Positions 38,818 through 48,141 of a stretch of 64,000 nucleotides of DNA are shown here, piece by piece (the first letter of the stretch is position 1; each line of letters begins with the position of its first letter). Both the position numbers and the translations under genes were made by a program. The notes under the pieces were generated by a model. It was given only the letters and a program-made list of their open reading frames with translations, had not been told where the DNA came from and did not search any database. The DNA comes from Francisella salimarina. Lineage in GTDB: Bacteria > Pseudomonadota > Gammaproteobacteria > Francisellales > Francisellaceae. The stretch is from contig NZ_VOJA01000001.1 of assembly GCF_007923265.1 (NCBI RefSeq), forward strand, positions 454,245 through 518,244, given 5' to 3'.

Positions 38818-40347
38818 TTACTCCGTAGCAATCTGCGAGATTATATCTGTTTTACCAAGGATATTATTTATATACTCAACATCCTTATAGGTCAAACCAC
38901 CTTGCAACTGTTTCAACCTAACATAATCCTCAACATAATTAAATATAGCATCAGCGAATGAAAGCTGCGCCTGTACAAGTATCGCCTGTCGGTTAAGCAA
39001 ATCAACAATAGTCTGTGTACCAGCCTCAAAACCGTCTAATATGGCTTTTACAGAAGCAATACCAGCATATACTGACTTCCTGAAGGCATCTATTCTCACA
39101 GCATCTAAAACAACTGTTTGATATGCTTCAACAGTCCCTGCATAAACTTCTCTTTGTGTTTGAAGTAGTGCGTAATTAGCTGCTTGATTATTATAGCTTG
39201 CCTGTTTAAGCTTCGCATAATCAGAGCCACCTCTCAATAGGTTCCAATTAGCTTCACCACCAATATTAGCAACATCATATTTAGTAGGAATTTTTTCTAT
39301 CTGCTGTTGATTTCCAGAAAGAGCATTTCTTGACATCAACATACCACCTGTTAGGTTAACCTTAGGAAAGAAATTACCCCACTCTATGCCAACACCTTCT
39401 TGAGCTGCTTGATATTCAAATCTCTTCTGTGCAATATCAAGATTGTACTTCTCTGCAGTATTCAGCCAATAGTTAATATCATCTGGTACAGGATTACCAA
39501 ATTCAGTATCTTTTGAAATATACAGAATCGAACTAATACGTTTACCTATAAGCTTTGCCATTACTGCTTTTGCATTAATGAAGTTCCTCTGAGCACTAAC
39601 TCTATCAGCCACGGCTTGACGATACTGAGCATCTGTGGTCTTGAAATCCGCATAAGATACCATACCAGAATTATATTGATACTTTTGTGTTAGATATAGT
39701 TTTTTGTTCCATGCTTCGTTTGCAAACTGGAACTGTAATGCCTGCTCTGCTCTTAGAAGCTCAAAATATGCTGTAACAGTGTCTGTAATAAGAGTTTGCT
39801 CTGCTTTTGCGTAAATCATTGCATAAGATTTTTGCAAATACGTAGCTTGGGTATATGTCTTCCACTTACTCCAATCAAAAAGTACCTGTGAACCACTAAA
39901 ATTAAGATTATTTGCAGTATCATTAACCCTACCACCAAACTGATTATACAGATCTCGTCTAAGGTTATAGTTAAAATCAATTTGTGGTAACAATGCACCC
40001 AAAGCAGCTGGCACTGTTTCAACATTAGCGGCAAAAGTTGATCTAGCGGCTTGGTAATCTGCATTATGTTCAGCAGCCAACTTATAAATATCAACTAAAC
40101 TATAAAACTTATCTTCAGTATTACGAACCATTGCGACTTCATCAGCCTTTTTAAGATCATAAAACTTGTTATCTACCTTGATTTCATCAGCTTTCGCATA
40201 TTGCTTTTCTACACTATAGGGGTTTTGATTTATATTTGTACCAACAGGCCTTCCAGCATATTTATATTCTGGCACAGGAGTATCTTCGTTGGCAAATGCC
40301 GTAAACATCCAAAACAAACCAATAAAGCATAGAGTTAATTTCTTCAT
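38818..40347 (-). CDS. tolC: TolC-family outer-membrane efflux protein
   Basis: TolC-like proteins form trimeric outer-membrane channels for tripartite pumps and type I secretion. The 509-residue protein has a signal peptide (about 1-19, ending FANED), an extra N-terminal segment of about 60 residues, and then the duplicated helical/beta pattern of the family (FYSLVDIYKLAAEHNADYQAA; AQKRFEYQAAQEGVGIEWGNFFPKVNLTGG), ending with a helix and a TYKDVEYINN tail. It follows the pcm-like gene by 6 bp. From memory F. tularensis has TolC in this chromosomal neighbourhood and needs it for drug resistance and virulence; the exact orthology is inferred. Confidence 0.9.
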   Translation of the reverse strand: MKKLTLCFIGLFWMFTAFANEDTPVPEYKYAGRPVGTNINQNPYSVEKQYAKADEIKVDNKFYDLKKADEVAMVRNTEDKFYSLVDIYKLAAEHNADYQAARSTFAANVETVPAALGALLPQIDFNYNLRRDLYNQFGGRVNDTANNLNFSGSQVLFDWSKWKTYTQATYLQKSYAMIYAKAEQTLITDTVTAYFELLRAEQALQFQFANEAWNKKLYLTQKYQYNSGMVSYADFKTTDAQYRQAVADRVSAQRNFINAKAVMAKLIGKRISSILYISKDTEFGNPVPDDINYWLNTAEKYNLDIAQKRFEYQAAQEGVGIEWGNFFPKVNLTGGMLMSRNALSGNQQQIEKIPTKYDVANIGGEANWNLLRGGSDYAKLKQASYNNQAANYALLQTQREVYAGTVEAYQTVVLDAVRIDAFRKSVYAGIASVKAILDGFEAGTQTIVDLLNRQAILVQAQLSFADAIFNYVEDYVRLKQLQGGLTYKDVEYINNILGKTDIISQIATE

Positions 40348-40353
40348 AATATT

Positions 40354-40974
40354 TTATCTATTATAAACATTGAAAAGAAAACTCTTTTGGTGCGTTTCTT
40401 TTACTGTTTTAGTTATAAGGTAAGCTTTGTCACACACATCAGTTCTTACAACAAAAACTAATCTACCACCAACCTCAAGAAGATCTAGCAGAGACTCATC
40501 CACCTCATTTTCTTCTACAACATTTGATATATATATACAATTATATTTCTTGGCATTCTTTATAATGTTTGTAAGATGCTCAGCGCTATTAAATTCGACA
40601 TTATAAACATCTATTTTTGCTAAATTACGTCTTGCTATAGCTAGTCTTTCTTCATCATAATCAACAAGTTCAACGCTATTACATAGATTTGCTATCAACG
40701 CTACTGGATATCCAGTTTCTAAACCAAGCTTTAATACATTATCAGTTTTTTTCATAGCCAAAGCTTCTATTAGCCTAGCTGTAAACATAGGGCTTCTAAG
40801 CTCTCTATCATCTATCACAAGATTTGTATCACAGTATGCTAAAGATTGATACTCCTTGGGTAGAAAAATCTCTCTAGGGATATCCGCCATAATCTCTGCA
40901 ACACCATCTAAAGAAAGACCTTCCGTGAGGACTTGTTGCTTTACCATATTCTCTCTAGCAAGCTCAAAATTCAT
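40354..40974 (-). CDS. pcm: Protein-L-isoaspartate O-methyltransferase family protein
   Basis: Pcm-type enzymes use SAM to methylate isoaspartyl residues in aged proteins. The 206-residue product has the family start FELARENMVKQQVLTEGL, then REIFLPKEYQSLAYCD, the substrate-loop like region DRELRSPMFTARLIEAL, and a degraded SAM motif (NVLKLGLETGYPVALIANL) where canonical Pcm has VLEIGTGSGYQ. The frame opens at a GTG at 41016, but the ATG at 40974 has an AGGAT ribosome-binding sequence and gives the usual N terminus. It is the first gene of pcm-tolC. The altered glycine motif leaves real activity open. Confidence 0.82.
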   Translation of the reverse strand: MNFELARENMVKQQVLTEGLSLDGVAEIMADIPREIFLPKEYQSLAYCDTNLVIDDRELRSPMFTARLIEALAMKKTDNVLKLGLETGYPVALIANLCNSVELVDYDEERLAIARRNLAKIDVYNVEFNSAEHLTNIIKNAKKYNCIYISNVVEENEVDESLLDLLEVGGRLVFVVRTDVCDKAYLITKTVKETHQKSFLFNVYNR

Positions 40975-41195
40975 ATCATTAAATCCTATAAAATTTAAGA
41001 AGTCGATTGTAATCACAATTTAGCTTATCTGATAATATCACAATCGTATATCAATGTGAACTACAGCATATTTTAGATTTGGAAATTCACTTAAAAGAGG
41101 CTAAAATTCTATATTGATAAAATAAAGTAGATATTTAGCTAAAATATATCAAACAACTAGCTTCTTAGTATTAAGAAATCAAAGGATAAAAACAC

Positions 41196-42515
41196 ATGAA
41201 AAGACCTGAACTATTGTCACCTGCAGGCACCTTAAAAGCTATGCGCTATGCTTTTGCTTATGGGGCTGATGCAGTATATATTGGACAACCTCGCTATAGC
41301 CTAAGGGCTAGAAATAATGAGTTCTCAAAATTAGAGACTCTTGAAACAGCAATTACTGAAGCTCATGCGCAAGGCAAGAAGATAATGCTAGCTAATAATA
41401 TAGCTCCACATAATGCTAAAATCAAAACTTACATCAAAGATATAGCTCCTGTACTTGCTCTTAAACCTGATGCAATGATTATGTCAGACCCTGGCATGAT
41501 TATGCTAGTTAGAGAGAGCTTCCCAGACCAAGAGATACATTTATCAGTTCAAGCCAATGCTGTGAACTATGAAACTGTTAGATTTTGGCAAAAATTTGGT
41601 ATTACACGCGTTGTATTATCAAGAGAACTATCTCTAAAAGAAATCGCAGAGATCAAAGAGCATGTTCCAGATATGGAAATTGAAACATTTGTTCATGGCT
41701 CATTATGTATGGCTTACTCAGGTAGATGTCTACTATCAGGATACTACAGTCATAGAGATCCTAACCAAGGTGTATGTAATAATGCTTGTCGCAATAACTA
41801 CAAAGTTGCTGAAGCAAAACAAAACGAGTGGGGAGATTTCGAACCTGTTGAAGTCAAGTCAACTCTTGGTATAGGTACACCTACCGATAAAGTAGTGCTT
41901 ATAGAGAATGACAAAGAGCCAGGACAATATAACCCAATGTTTGAAGATGAGCATGGTACTTATATTATGAATTCAAAAGACCTAAGAGCTATACAACATG
42001 TAGAAGCAATGATGAAAATGGGTGTTGATTGCTTTAAGATAGAGGGTCGTACAAAATCATTTTTCTATGCTGCTAGAACTGCTCAGCTATATGACCAAGC
42101 TATCAAGGATGTTCTTGCAGGCAAGCCTTTTGACATGACGCTTATGGATAAACTTGAAGGTCTAGCTCACAGAGGTTATACCGAAGGGTTCTATCGTCGC
42201 CATGTTCATGATGAGTATCAAAAGTATGAAAACTCAGACTCACGTAGTTCTACTCAGCAGTTTGTTGGTGAAATAACAAACTTCGATGAGCATACTGGCT
42301 ATGCTGATATCAATGTCCGTAACAAAATGAAAATCGGCGATAGTATCGAACTTATGTTGCCATCTGGTAGTCGTGAGATAATACTAGACAATATGCTAGA
42401 CAAAGATGGTAATCCTATGGAAGAGGCAAAAGGTAGTGGTTATCAAGCTAAAGTTAGATTTGATAATGTCACATCTGATGATATGAAGTTTGCCTTAATG
42501 ATAAGAAATTTATGA
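41196..42515 (+). CDS. trhP: Peptidase U32-family protein, TrhP (YegQ)-like
   Basis: YegQ/TrhP of E. coli, despite its peptidase name, is needed for hydroxylation of uridine 34 in certain tRNAs. The 439-residue protein has the family start RPELLSPAGTLKAMRYAFAYG and the U32 signature ETFVHGSLCMAYSGRC (about residues 164-179), followed by cysteines in SGYYSHRDPNQGVCNNACR and DCFKIEGR, which in this family are candidate iron-sulfur ligands. The C-terminal part (about 350-439) is the beta-barrel-like U32 tail. It is monocistronic and well conserved in length. Confidence 0.9.
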   Translation: MKRPELLSPAGTLKAMRYAFAYGADAVYIGQPRYSLRARNNEFSKLETLETAITEAHAQGKKIMLANNIAPHNAKIKTYIKDIAPVLALKPDAMIMSDPGMIMLVRESFPDQEIHLSVQANAVNYETVRFWQKFGITRVVLSRELSLKEIAEIKEHVPDMEIETFVHGSLCMAYSGRCLLSGYYSHRDPNQGVCNNACRNNYKVAEAKQNEWGDFEPVEVKSTLGIGTPTDKVVLIENDKEPGQYNPMFEDEHGTYIMNSKDLRAIQHVEAMMKMGVDCFKIEGRTKSFFYAARTAQLYDQAIKDVLAGKPFDMTLMDKLEGLAHRGYTEGFYRRHVHDEYQKYENSDSRSSTQQFVGEITNFDEHTGYADINVRNKMKIGDSIELMLPSGSREIILDNMLDKDGNPMEEAKGSGYQAKVRFDNVTSDDMKFALMIRNL

Positions 42516-42565
42516 AATAAATAGTGTCTAGATAGCTTTAGAGTATAGTTTTAATCATGGAGATT

Positions 42566-43240
42566 TTACGAGCAAACATTTTTTGATGGATCGTACTCTC
42601 TCCAAGGATCACCATTTCCTGGAGTATTTGAAGCATCTGCATACCAACAAGCTACATATGACATATAGTTCTTTCCTCCATCTACCGAATATATTACTTT
42701 AGGGTACAAAGTCGGATTATATTTGACTTGATATATTTTTGAATCATTCCAAACACCCGCATCGTAAGTATACTCAGCTATTGGCTCAGGAGCTTTACCT
42801 CCTGTGAGGGTAATATTAAGCTCGCTTGGTGCTACTTTTGATACTCTACAAGTAATGCCCTGCCCTTGGGTATCAATACTACATATGCCATTAGCTTGCT
42901 TTGGTGTTACAGTTTTGTATGAACCATTTGGAGATGAGATTTCAACATTCAAATTTTGATAATATTGTGGATTCATTGGAACACTCTGCATAGTAAAAAA
43001 GCTTGCATCTTGCTTCAATGATCCTATTATCTGAACATTTGGTATACGGATCTCATACTGATTTTGAGTATCAAGATTAAAAGTATTGATGCCTTTTTCA
43101 AGGTTCTTATCCCCATCAGTAGATGAATGAAGTTGCAATCCCTGTGCTTCAGATTGATTATCAATATTCAAAGTGAATGGTGTTGCTAAGGCTAATGTTG
43201 ACGTAAATAGCGCAACTACAACAAGTGATGTTTTTTTCAT
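42566..43240 (-). CDS. Exported putative chitin-binding protein (CBM5/12-like C terminus)
   Basis: The 224-residue protein has a signal peptide (about residues 1-19, ending ALAT). The middle (about 20-160) is beta-rich and unrecognised. The C-terminal 55 residues carry YDAGVWNDSKIYQVKYN and YMSYVACWYADASNTPGNGD with a final WREYD, the aromatic spacing of carbohydrate-binding module 5/12 domains that bind chitin. No catalytic domain is present. Two cysteines near the C terminus (in VACWY and NVCS) could pair. It probably helps attachment to chitin or other glycans, as described for secreted CBM proteins in Francisella, but this is inference. Confidence 0.82.
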   Translation of the reverse strand: MKKTSLVVVALFTSTLALATPFTLNIDNQSEAQGLQLHSSTDGDKNLEKGINTFNLDTQNQYEIRIPNVQIIGSLKQDASFFTMQSVPMNPQYYQNLNVEISSPNGSYKTVTPKQANGICSIDTQGQGITCRVSKVAPSELNITLTGGKAPEPIAEYTYDAGVWNDSKIYQVKYNPTLYPKVIYSVDGGKNYMSYVACWYADASNTPGNGDPWREYDPSKNVCS

Positions 43241-43503
43241 AGTTTATCCTTTGGTTTCTTATAAAATCAATTCTTGAAATTAGAGTATCTAACTTTTGCC
43301 TTTGATCTATAAGAACATCTATATTTATTCAAAAGGCAATAATTAAGGTTATGATGACTCAATACCAGTGATTCTAATTTATTTCAAAATAGATAAAAAT
43401 ATCTATATACGCATAGCTGTCATGCATATATGCATATTAAAGCTTAAAGATTGACAGAAACTAACCACAATTCATAAGACTATGCTTCACGAGCATTATT
43501 AAG
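43241..43503. promoter_or_regulatory. Upstream region of the chitin-binding-protein gene
   Basis: About 260 bp of AT-rich DNA upstream of the putative chitin-binding-protein gene (minus strand). A purine-rich AAGGATAAAC-type ribosome-binding site lies directly before that gene. Near 43395-43440 there are alternating ATATGC/GCATAT stretches (TGCATATATGCATATT), a short palindromic element that could bind a regulator. No gene or Fur box was seen. Confidence 0.4.
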
Positions 43504-43665
43504 TTAAGATTTAAAGAAAACTTCGTATATTATTATCAATATCATAAGAAAAATACCAAAGTATCTTATTGGAGCAATTCTCCTCCACGAATTCATATAC
43601 CAACTCCAGTAAGAGCTCGATATCGATTTAACTGTACTAAATATAGTTTTTAATATTTTTAGCAT
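43504..43665 (-). CDS. Small membrane protein, 53 residues, downstream of the MFS pump
   Basis: This short open frame begins with ATG at 43665, 29 bp after the stop of the Bcr-type pump gene on the same strand, and ends at 43504. The protein starts MLKILKTIFSTVKSISSSYW, is basic in its first 35 residues (SWRRIAPIRY), and ends with one strongly hydrophobic span (about residues 36-51, GIFLMILIIIYEVFF), so a single-pass or peripheral membrane protein is likely. A weak AGAAG sequence precedes it. The charge pattern and operon position support a real gene, but conservation in other genomes has not been checked. Confidence 0.5.
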   Translation of the reverse strand: MLKILKTIFSTVKSISSSYWSWYMNSWRRIAPIRYFGIFLMILIIIYEVFFKS

Positions 43666-43694
43666 AAGTAACTTCTATGATTTATAAATATTAG

Positions 43695-44879
43695 CTATTC
43701 TTTTGTCTGTGTGATTTTGACTAGAATTAACAATGAGGCCGCAATAATAGAAATAATAATCATTGTAATTGCTATTGGTAAAGAGCTAGTTGCTGGGAAT
43801 AACATCGCTATGCTGCCTATAGTTCCACTAATAGCAAACTCCATAGTTCCAAATAATGCTGCTGCAACACCCGCCATTTCATAGAAAGGCTCCATGCTAC
43901 CACTAGCACCAGTACCTGCGGTAAGGGCACAACCAAATGTCGCTAAGAAACACGGAGCAAAAAAGCCCCATAAACTTAATCCCCATATTTCATATATACT
44001 AAATGATAAAACACCTGCAATAAATACACACACCACACCAAGAAAGGCAGTGTTATAGACACCAAGTGCATTAACAATAACTCCAGCAAATATTGAACCT
44101 ATCAAAAATGCCACCCCTGCTGAACCAAATACAATATATATCTCTGAAATTGGATAACCTAAATAGTTGATAATATATGGTGTCATTGAAAATAATATAA
44201 AAAACGAAACCATTCCTGATACAGCTGCTAGCGAATACGCCCAAAATTGTAAAGACTTTAAGACATGTAAATATCTTGCAAAAACACTCCAAGTCATCTT
44301 TTTGCGTCTTTCAACAGGTAAGCTTTCTTTAACAAAAAATACTATTATCAAAAATGCCACAAAAGCTAATATTGCTAGAAATATAAAAGCTGAATACCAT
44401 GGAAAATGTATCGCCAACTGTACACCAATTAATGGCCCAATTATTGGCGAGACTGAAATTATCGCATTAATAAAACTATATATCATCGAACTTGTTTTAC
44501 CAAAAAATGCATCTCTAATAATTGCAAAAGCACATACAGATAGACCGCAACAGCCTACCGCTTGGATAACTCTCGAAAATATCAAAAACTCAATATTTTG
44601 AGAAATCGCACATAAAACTGAACCAACTAAAAATATAATTGAAGAAGTTAATATAACTTTGAACCTACCGAATTGATCAGATAGAGGACCTAAAATAAGC
44701 TGACCAATCCCTGTAACAACCAAAAATAAAGACAATGTAACTTGTACCATTTGCTGAGTTGTATTTAGCGCTTCGCGCATATCTGGTAGAACGGGCATAT
44801 AGACATCCATAGCCAATGCAAAAGCAAAGACCATAGGACCAAGAATAAGAATAGTTTTTATTGGAGAATATTTCCACAT
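43695..44879 (-). CDS. Bcr/CflA-family MFS drug efflux transporter
   Basis: This 394-residue inner-membrane protein has 12 predicted spans and the drug:H+ antiporter-1 signs: the early MDVYMPVLPDMREALNTT, the loop 2-3 motif LGPLSDQFGRFKV (about residues 63-75), and RVIQAVGCCGLSVCAFAIIRD (about 99-119, typical of Bcr/CflA). It probably exports a toxic compound or drug; the substrate is unknown. Candidate cargo also includes the new siderophore made elsewhere in the window, but nothing in the sequence shows it. No Fur box precedes it. Confidence 0.9.
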   Translation of the reverse strand: MWKYSPIKTILILGPMVFAFALAMDVYMPVLPDMREALNTTQQMVQVTLSLFLVVTGIGQLILGPLSDQFGRFKVILTSSIIFLVGSVLCAISQNIEFLIFSRVIQAVGCCGLSVCAFAIIRDAFFGKTSSMIYSFINAIISVSPIIGPLIGVQLAIHFPWYSAFIFLAILAFVAFLIIVFFVKESLPVERRKKMTWSVFARYLHVLKSLQFWAYSLAAVSGMVSFFILFSMTPYIINYLGYPISEIYIVFGSAGVAFLIGSIFAGVIVNALGVYNTAFLGVVCVFIAGVLSFSIYEIWGLSLWGFFAPCFLATFGCALTAGTGASGSMEPFYEMAGVAAALFGTMEFAISGTIGSIAMLFPATSSLPIAITMIIISIIAASLLILVKITQTKE

Positions 44880-45047
44880 AGAAACACCCCTTGTATTTTA
44901 TTTGTAAGTAGCGGGTTATTATATCAGAATAATATAAATATGTTACTCATTTAGTATAGTAGTGCTCCTGAAAGTAAAAGTATGTTTTATTCTTAACTCT
45001 CTAGCTGACAATGTTATAATAGCGCCATCAATAATTTTTGTTTAGAT

Positions 45048-46478
45048 ATGATGTATAAAAAACTCTCACTCATAATACTTATGAGTATCTTACCTATTTT
45101 GTCATTTGCCCAAGGGACAGAGTCTCTGAGTGCTGTGAGTGTTCATGCTATTGATCAGCCACTAGCTATAGCCGCAGTTGTGGTTTTTGTAATTGCTTAC
45201 TTATTCGTTATGACAGAAGATTTCACAAAACTCAATAAGTCCAAACCTGTAATCCTCGCTGCAGGTATTATTTGGATACTTGTTGCAATAGTTGGAAAGT
45301 CACTTGGAGCGAACAATATTGTTCACTCAAACTTTGACCATATTATGACCGAGTATGGTGAGCTCTTATTATTCTTATTAGTCGCAATGGCATATATTAA
45401 CCTAATGGAGGATCGCAATGTCTTTGCCAAGCTAAAAAGCACACTACTAAGAGCTGGTTTCGGATATCTTGCTACATTTTGGCTTACAGGTATTATATCT
45501 TTTTTCTTATCAGCAGTTGCTGATAACCTAACAACAGCACTAGTAATGAGCACTGTTGTGATATCTATTGGCAAAGACAATAAAAAATTTATAACAATGG
45601 CATGTGTGAATGTAGTTGTTGCAGCAAATGCTGGAGGTGCATTCTCGCCATTTGGTGATATTACAACACTTATGGTATGGCAAACAGGCATTGTTAAATT
45701 CACTGAGTTTTTCGCAATCTTTATTCCATCATTAGTAAACTTCCTTGTACCTGCCATTATCATGAGCTTCTTTGTGCCAAAAATGGAATCTCAATCGATA
45801 ATAGAAGAAAAGGTAGAGCTAAAGCGAGGTGCCATTCCCGTTATTTTACTATTTATCTTAACGATCGCTACAGCTGTATCATTTGAGCATTTACTTCACT
45901 TACCACCATCTCTAGGAATGATGACAGGTTTTGGGTATGTAATGATATATAACTATATCTATGGATTGAAAATTGCTTATGAAAATAGGAATCCAAAGAA
46001 ACACAAAATGCCTCCCCATGCTTTTGATATCTTTGATAAGGTCAAGGAAGCTGAATGGGATACATTATTATTTTTCTATGGAATATTAGTTTCTGTACAG
46101 GGGCTAGCCGCTTTAGGCTATCTTGGCCTTGCTTCTCAATATATTTACACAGACATGCAGTCAATTGCTCCAAGCATATTCTCTGCTCACACTCAAGCCA
46201 ATACCATCATTGGTATACTTTCAGCAATCATTGATAACATACCTGTTATGTTTGCAGTACTTAGTATGAATCCAACAATGGAGCATGCCCAGTGGCTATT
46301 AATAACTCTAACTGCAGGAGTTGGTGGTAGCTTACTAGCTATAGGTTCAGCAGCGGGTGTTGCTGTGATGGGCAAATCCAAAGGTAAATATACCTTCATG
46401 GGACACCTCAAATGGACTTGGGTTATCGCCTTAGGATATTTTGCTAGTATTATTGTCCATCTTTTGATCAATCATTAG
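45048..46478 (+). CDS. nhaD: Na+/H+ antiporter NhaD
   Basis: NhaD exchanges cytoplasmic Na+ (or Li+) for protons. The 476-residue protein begins with a signal-like hydrophobic segment (ILMSILPILSFA), has about 12 further spans, and shows family segments: FFLSAVADNLTTALVMSTV (about 153-171, with the conserved Asp-Asn pair), VVVAANAGGAFSPFGDITTLMVW (about 188-210) and a second ILSAIIDNIPVMFAVLSMNP with an Asp-Asn pair. Both conserved asparagine/aspartate clusters are intact. It ends 11 bp into the convergent SbmA-like gene. Confidence 0.93.
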   Translation: MMYKKLSLIILMSILPILSFAQGTESLSAVSVHAIDQPLAIAAVVVFVIAYLFVMTEDFTKLNKSKPVILAAGIIWILVAIVGKSLGANNIVHSNFDHIMTEYGELLLFLLVAMAYINLMEDRNVFAKLKSTLLRAGFGYLATFWLTGIISFFLSAVADNLTTALVMSTVVISIGKDNKKFITMACVNVVVAANAGGAFSPFGDITTLMVWQTGIVKFTEFFAIFIPSLVNFLVPAIIMSFFVPKMESQSIIEEKVELKRGAIPVILLFILTIATAVSFEHLLHLPPSLGMMTGFGYVMIYNYIYGLKIAYENRNPKKHKMPPHAFDIFDKVKEAEWDTLLFFYGILVSVQGLAALGYLGLASQYIYTDMQSIAPSIFSAHTQANTIIGILSAIIDNIPVMFAVLSMNPTMEHAQWLLITLTAGVGGSLLAIGSAAGVAVMGKSKGKYTFMGHLKWTWVIALGYFASIIVHLLINH

Positions 46479-48138
46479 AAAAATCTAAAAAATTATTATG
46501 ATACTCTCTTACTCTCTCACTATGACTTGTTGAAATATACGCAAAGCCCTTTTCTTGTAGAATTTCATATATTTTTCTTTCAGAGTTCACATCAATGTTT
46601 GAAGTTGCCTCATCAAGTAACAACAGATCATACTCCTTAACAAAAATCCTACAGAAATTGAGCTTTTGTTGTTCACCAGACGATAGAAAATTTCGCCAAT
46701 CATTTATTGTATTTATATATTTGGTCAGGTAGCCAACATTTAATAATTCTAGTATCTCAATAAATCTATCATCTGATGGTAAACCTGTTTGTATTGGATA
46801 AAAAACAGCTCTCTTAAAATCATCTTCAGGATAGTAAGGCTTCTGAGGTAGTAAACAAATCTTGAGACACTTCCTAGCAAAGATAATATCTCCCTCATGA
46901 CTACCACATCCTACCCCAGCAATGGCTCTTAACAAAGTACTTTTTCCAATCCCAGAATGTCCGCTTATAAGCAACCTTTCATGGTTCTTTAGCCTGAAAC
47001 ATATATTGTCTAACAAGAATGGCGAGTCTTGTGATTTCTGTAACGAAAAACTATTTACCTCTAAAATACTTTCTTCACAGTTTAGTAAATCTGTTTCATC
47101 ATCACTCAGTTTTTCTGATGAAATTTCATGCTTTAACTCAGTAAGCCGTGACATACTAGCCCTTAGACTAGCTAATGTCTCATACACATATGTAAGATAA
47201 ACCATAGGGAATATAACTTGCATTACTGCTGAGTTTACCTGCATCATCTGACCAAAACTTATCTGTTTTGCAAAATATCTAGGCAATGATAAGATTGTAC
47301 CGATAATCGCATAGACTTGACTAAATAGCGTATTTACAACATCTATTTTTGCATTACGGAACATTAAACTATAGAAGTTAGTTACAATTGCTTTGAAATT
47401 CCTTCTAGAACGAGCATATTCATATCTTTCAGCGTTATAGTCTCTAACTGAAAGTCTATTATTTCTGATGGTAGATAAGTGATATCTGAAGTTAGCTTGT
47501 AACTTCTGCTTTTGATACACCAGTTTTTTCAAGGGTTTACCAACCCAAAATACTACGACTATATTCAAAAGACCTAATAAAAAAGCCACCCAAAAAAGAT
47601 AGCCGTAGATGGTAATATCTACACCTAAAATATTGAAAGTATAGTCTCCTGATAATCCCCACAAAACTACCGCAAATGAGAAAAAACTAAAAATACTTCT
47701 TGTAATTCCCAAAAATAATGACTGTGAATCGGTAATAAATCTTGTAACATCTTCATCAATCCTTTCTTCTGGATTATCAACCTGTTTACTTCTGTAGTAT
47801 GATCGTGAGTACAGCCAATTTTTAGTATAAAAATCAGTCATTGGTTTACGGATAAAAATAATAAAAAACTGCTTAACTAAATATGATAGAAAGAAGTTAA
47901 ACATCATCAATGATATCAAGACTATAAAGATAATTAATTGATGTATCAGCAATGCCTTATTATATTCTTGAATTGAGTTATAAAACCCAACATTCCACGA
48001 GTTTAAGTAAACACTTAGAGCAACCCCCAAGCCCTCAAGAACCAGCAACAAAGCTACTATTGCCAGAGCTATTTTACCGTACTTACTTTTCCAGAAAAAA
48101 TCAGATATATGCCAGAAATTTCCAAAAAATCTCAACAT
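46468..48138 (-). CDS. SbmA/BacA-type ABC transporter, permease-ATPase fusion
   Basis: This 556-residue half-transporter combines an N-terminal SbmA/BacA-like membrane domain (about residues 1-320, about six spans, with SYYRSKQVDNPEERIDEDV typical of YddA/ABCD proteins) with a C-terminal ATPase domain. The ATPase motifs are intact: Walker A GHSGIGKSTLL (about 393-403), Q-loop LLPQKP, signature LSSGEQQKL, Walker B LLLLDEAT, and H-loop STSHS. Relatives import peptides, vitamin B12-like compounds or long fatty acyl-CoAs. It overlaps nhaD's end convergently, and follows the KimA-like gene by 3 bp. Confidence 0.88.
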   Translation of the reverse strand: MLRFFGNFWHISDFFWKSKYGKIALAIVALLLVLEGLGVALSVYLNSWNVGFYNSIQEYNKALLIHQLIIFIVLISLMMFNFFLSYLVKQFFIIFIRKPMTDFYTKNWLYSRSYYRSKQVDNPEERIDEDVTRFITDSQSLFLGITRSIFSFFSFAVVLWGLSGDYTFNILGVDITIYGYLFWVAFLLGLLNIVVVFWVGKPLKKLVYQKQKLQANFRYHLSTIRNNRLSVRDYNAERYEYARSRRNFKAIVTNFYSLMFRNAKIDVVNTLFSQVYAIIGTILSLPRYFAKQISFGQMMQVNSAVMQVIFPMVYLTYVYETLASLRASMSRLTELKHEISSEKLSDDETDLLNCEESILEVNSFSLQKSQDSPFLLDNICFRLKNHERLLISGHSGIGKSTLLRAIAGVGCGSHEGDIIFARKCLKICLLPQKPYYPEDDFKRAVFYPIQTGLPSDDRFIEILELLNVGYLTKYINTINDWRNFLSSGEQQKLNFCRIFVKEYDLLLLDEATSNIDVNSERKIYEILQEKGFAYISTSHSERVREYHNNFLDFSND

Positions 48139-48141
48139 CAG

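Noticed and set aside
44167..44601. 144-codon open frame antisense to the Bcr-type pump
   Set aside because: Shadow of the pump gene; no recognisable protein features.
45323..45763. 146-codon open frame antisense to nhaD
   Set aside because: Lies fully inside nhaD, whose transmembrane motifs are intact; no start signal.
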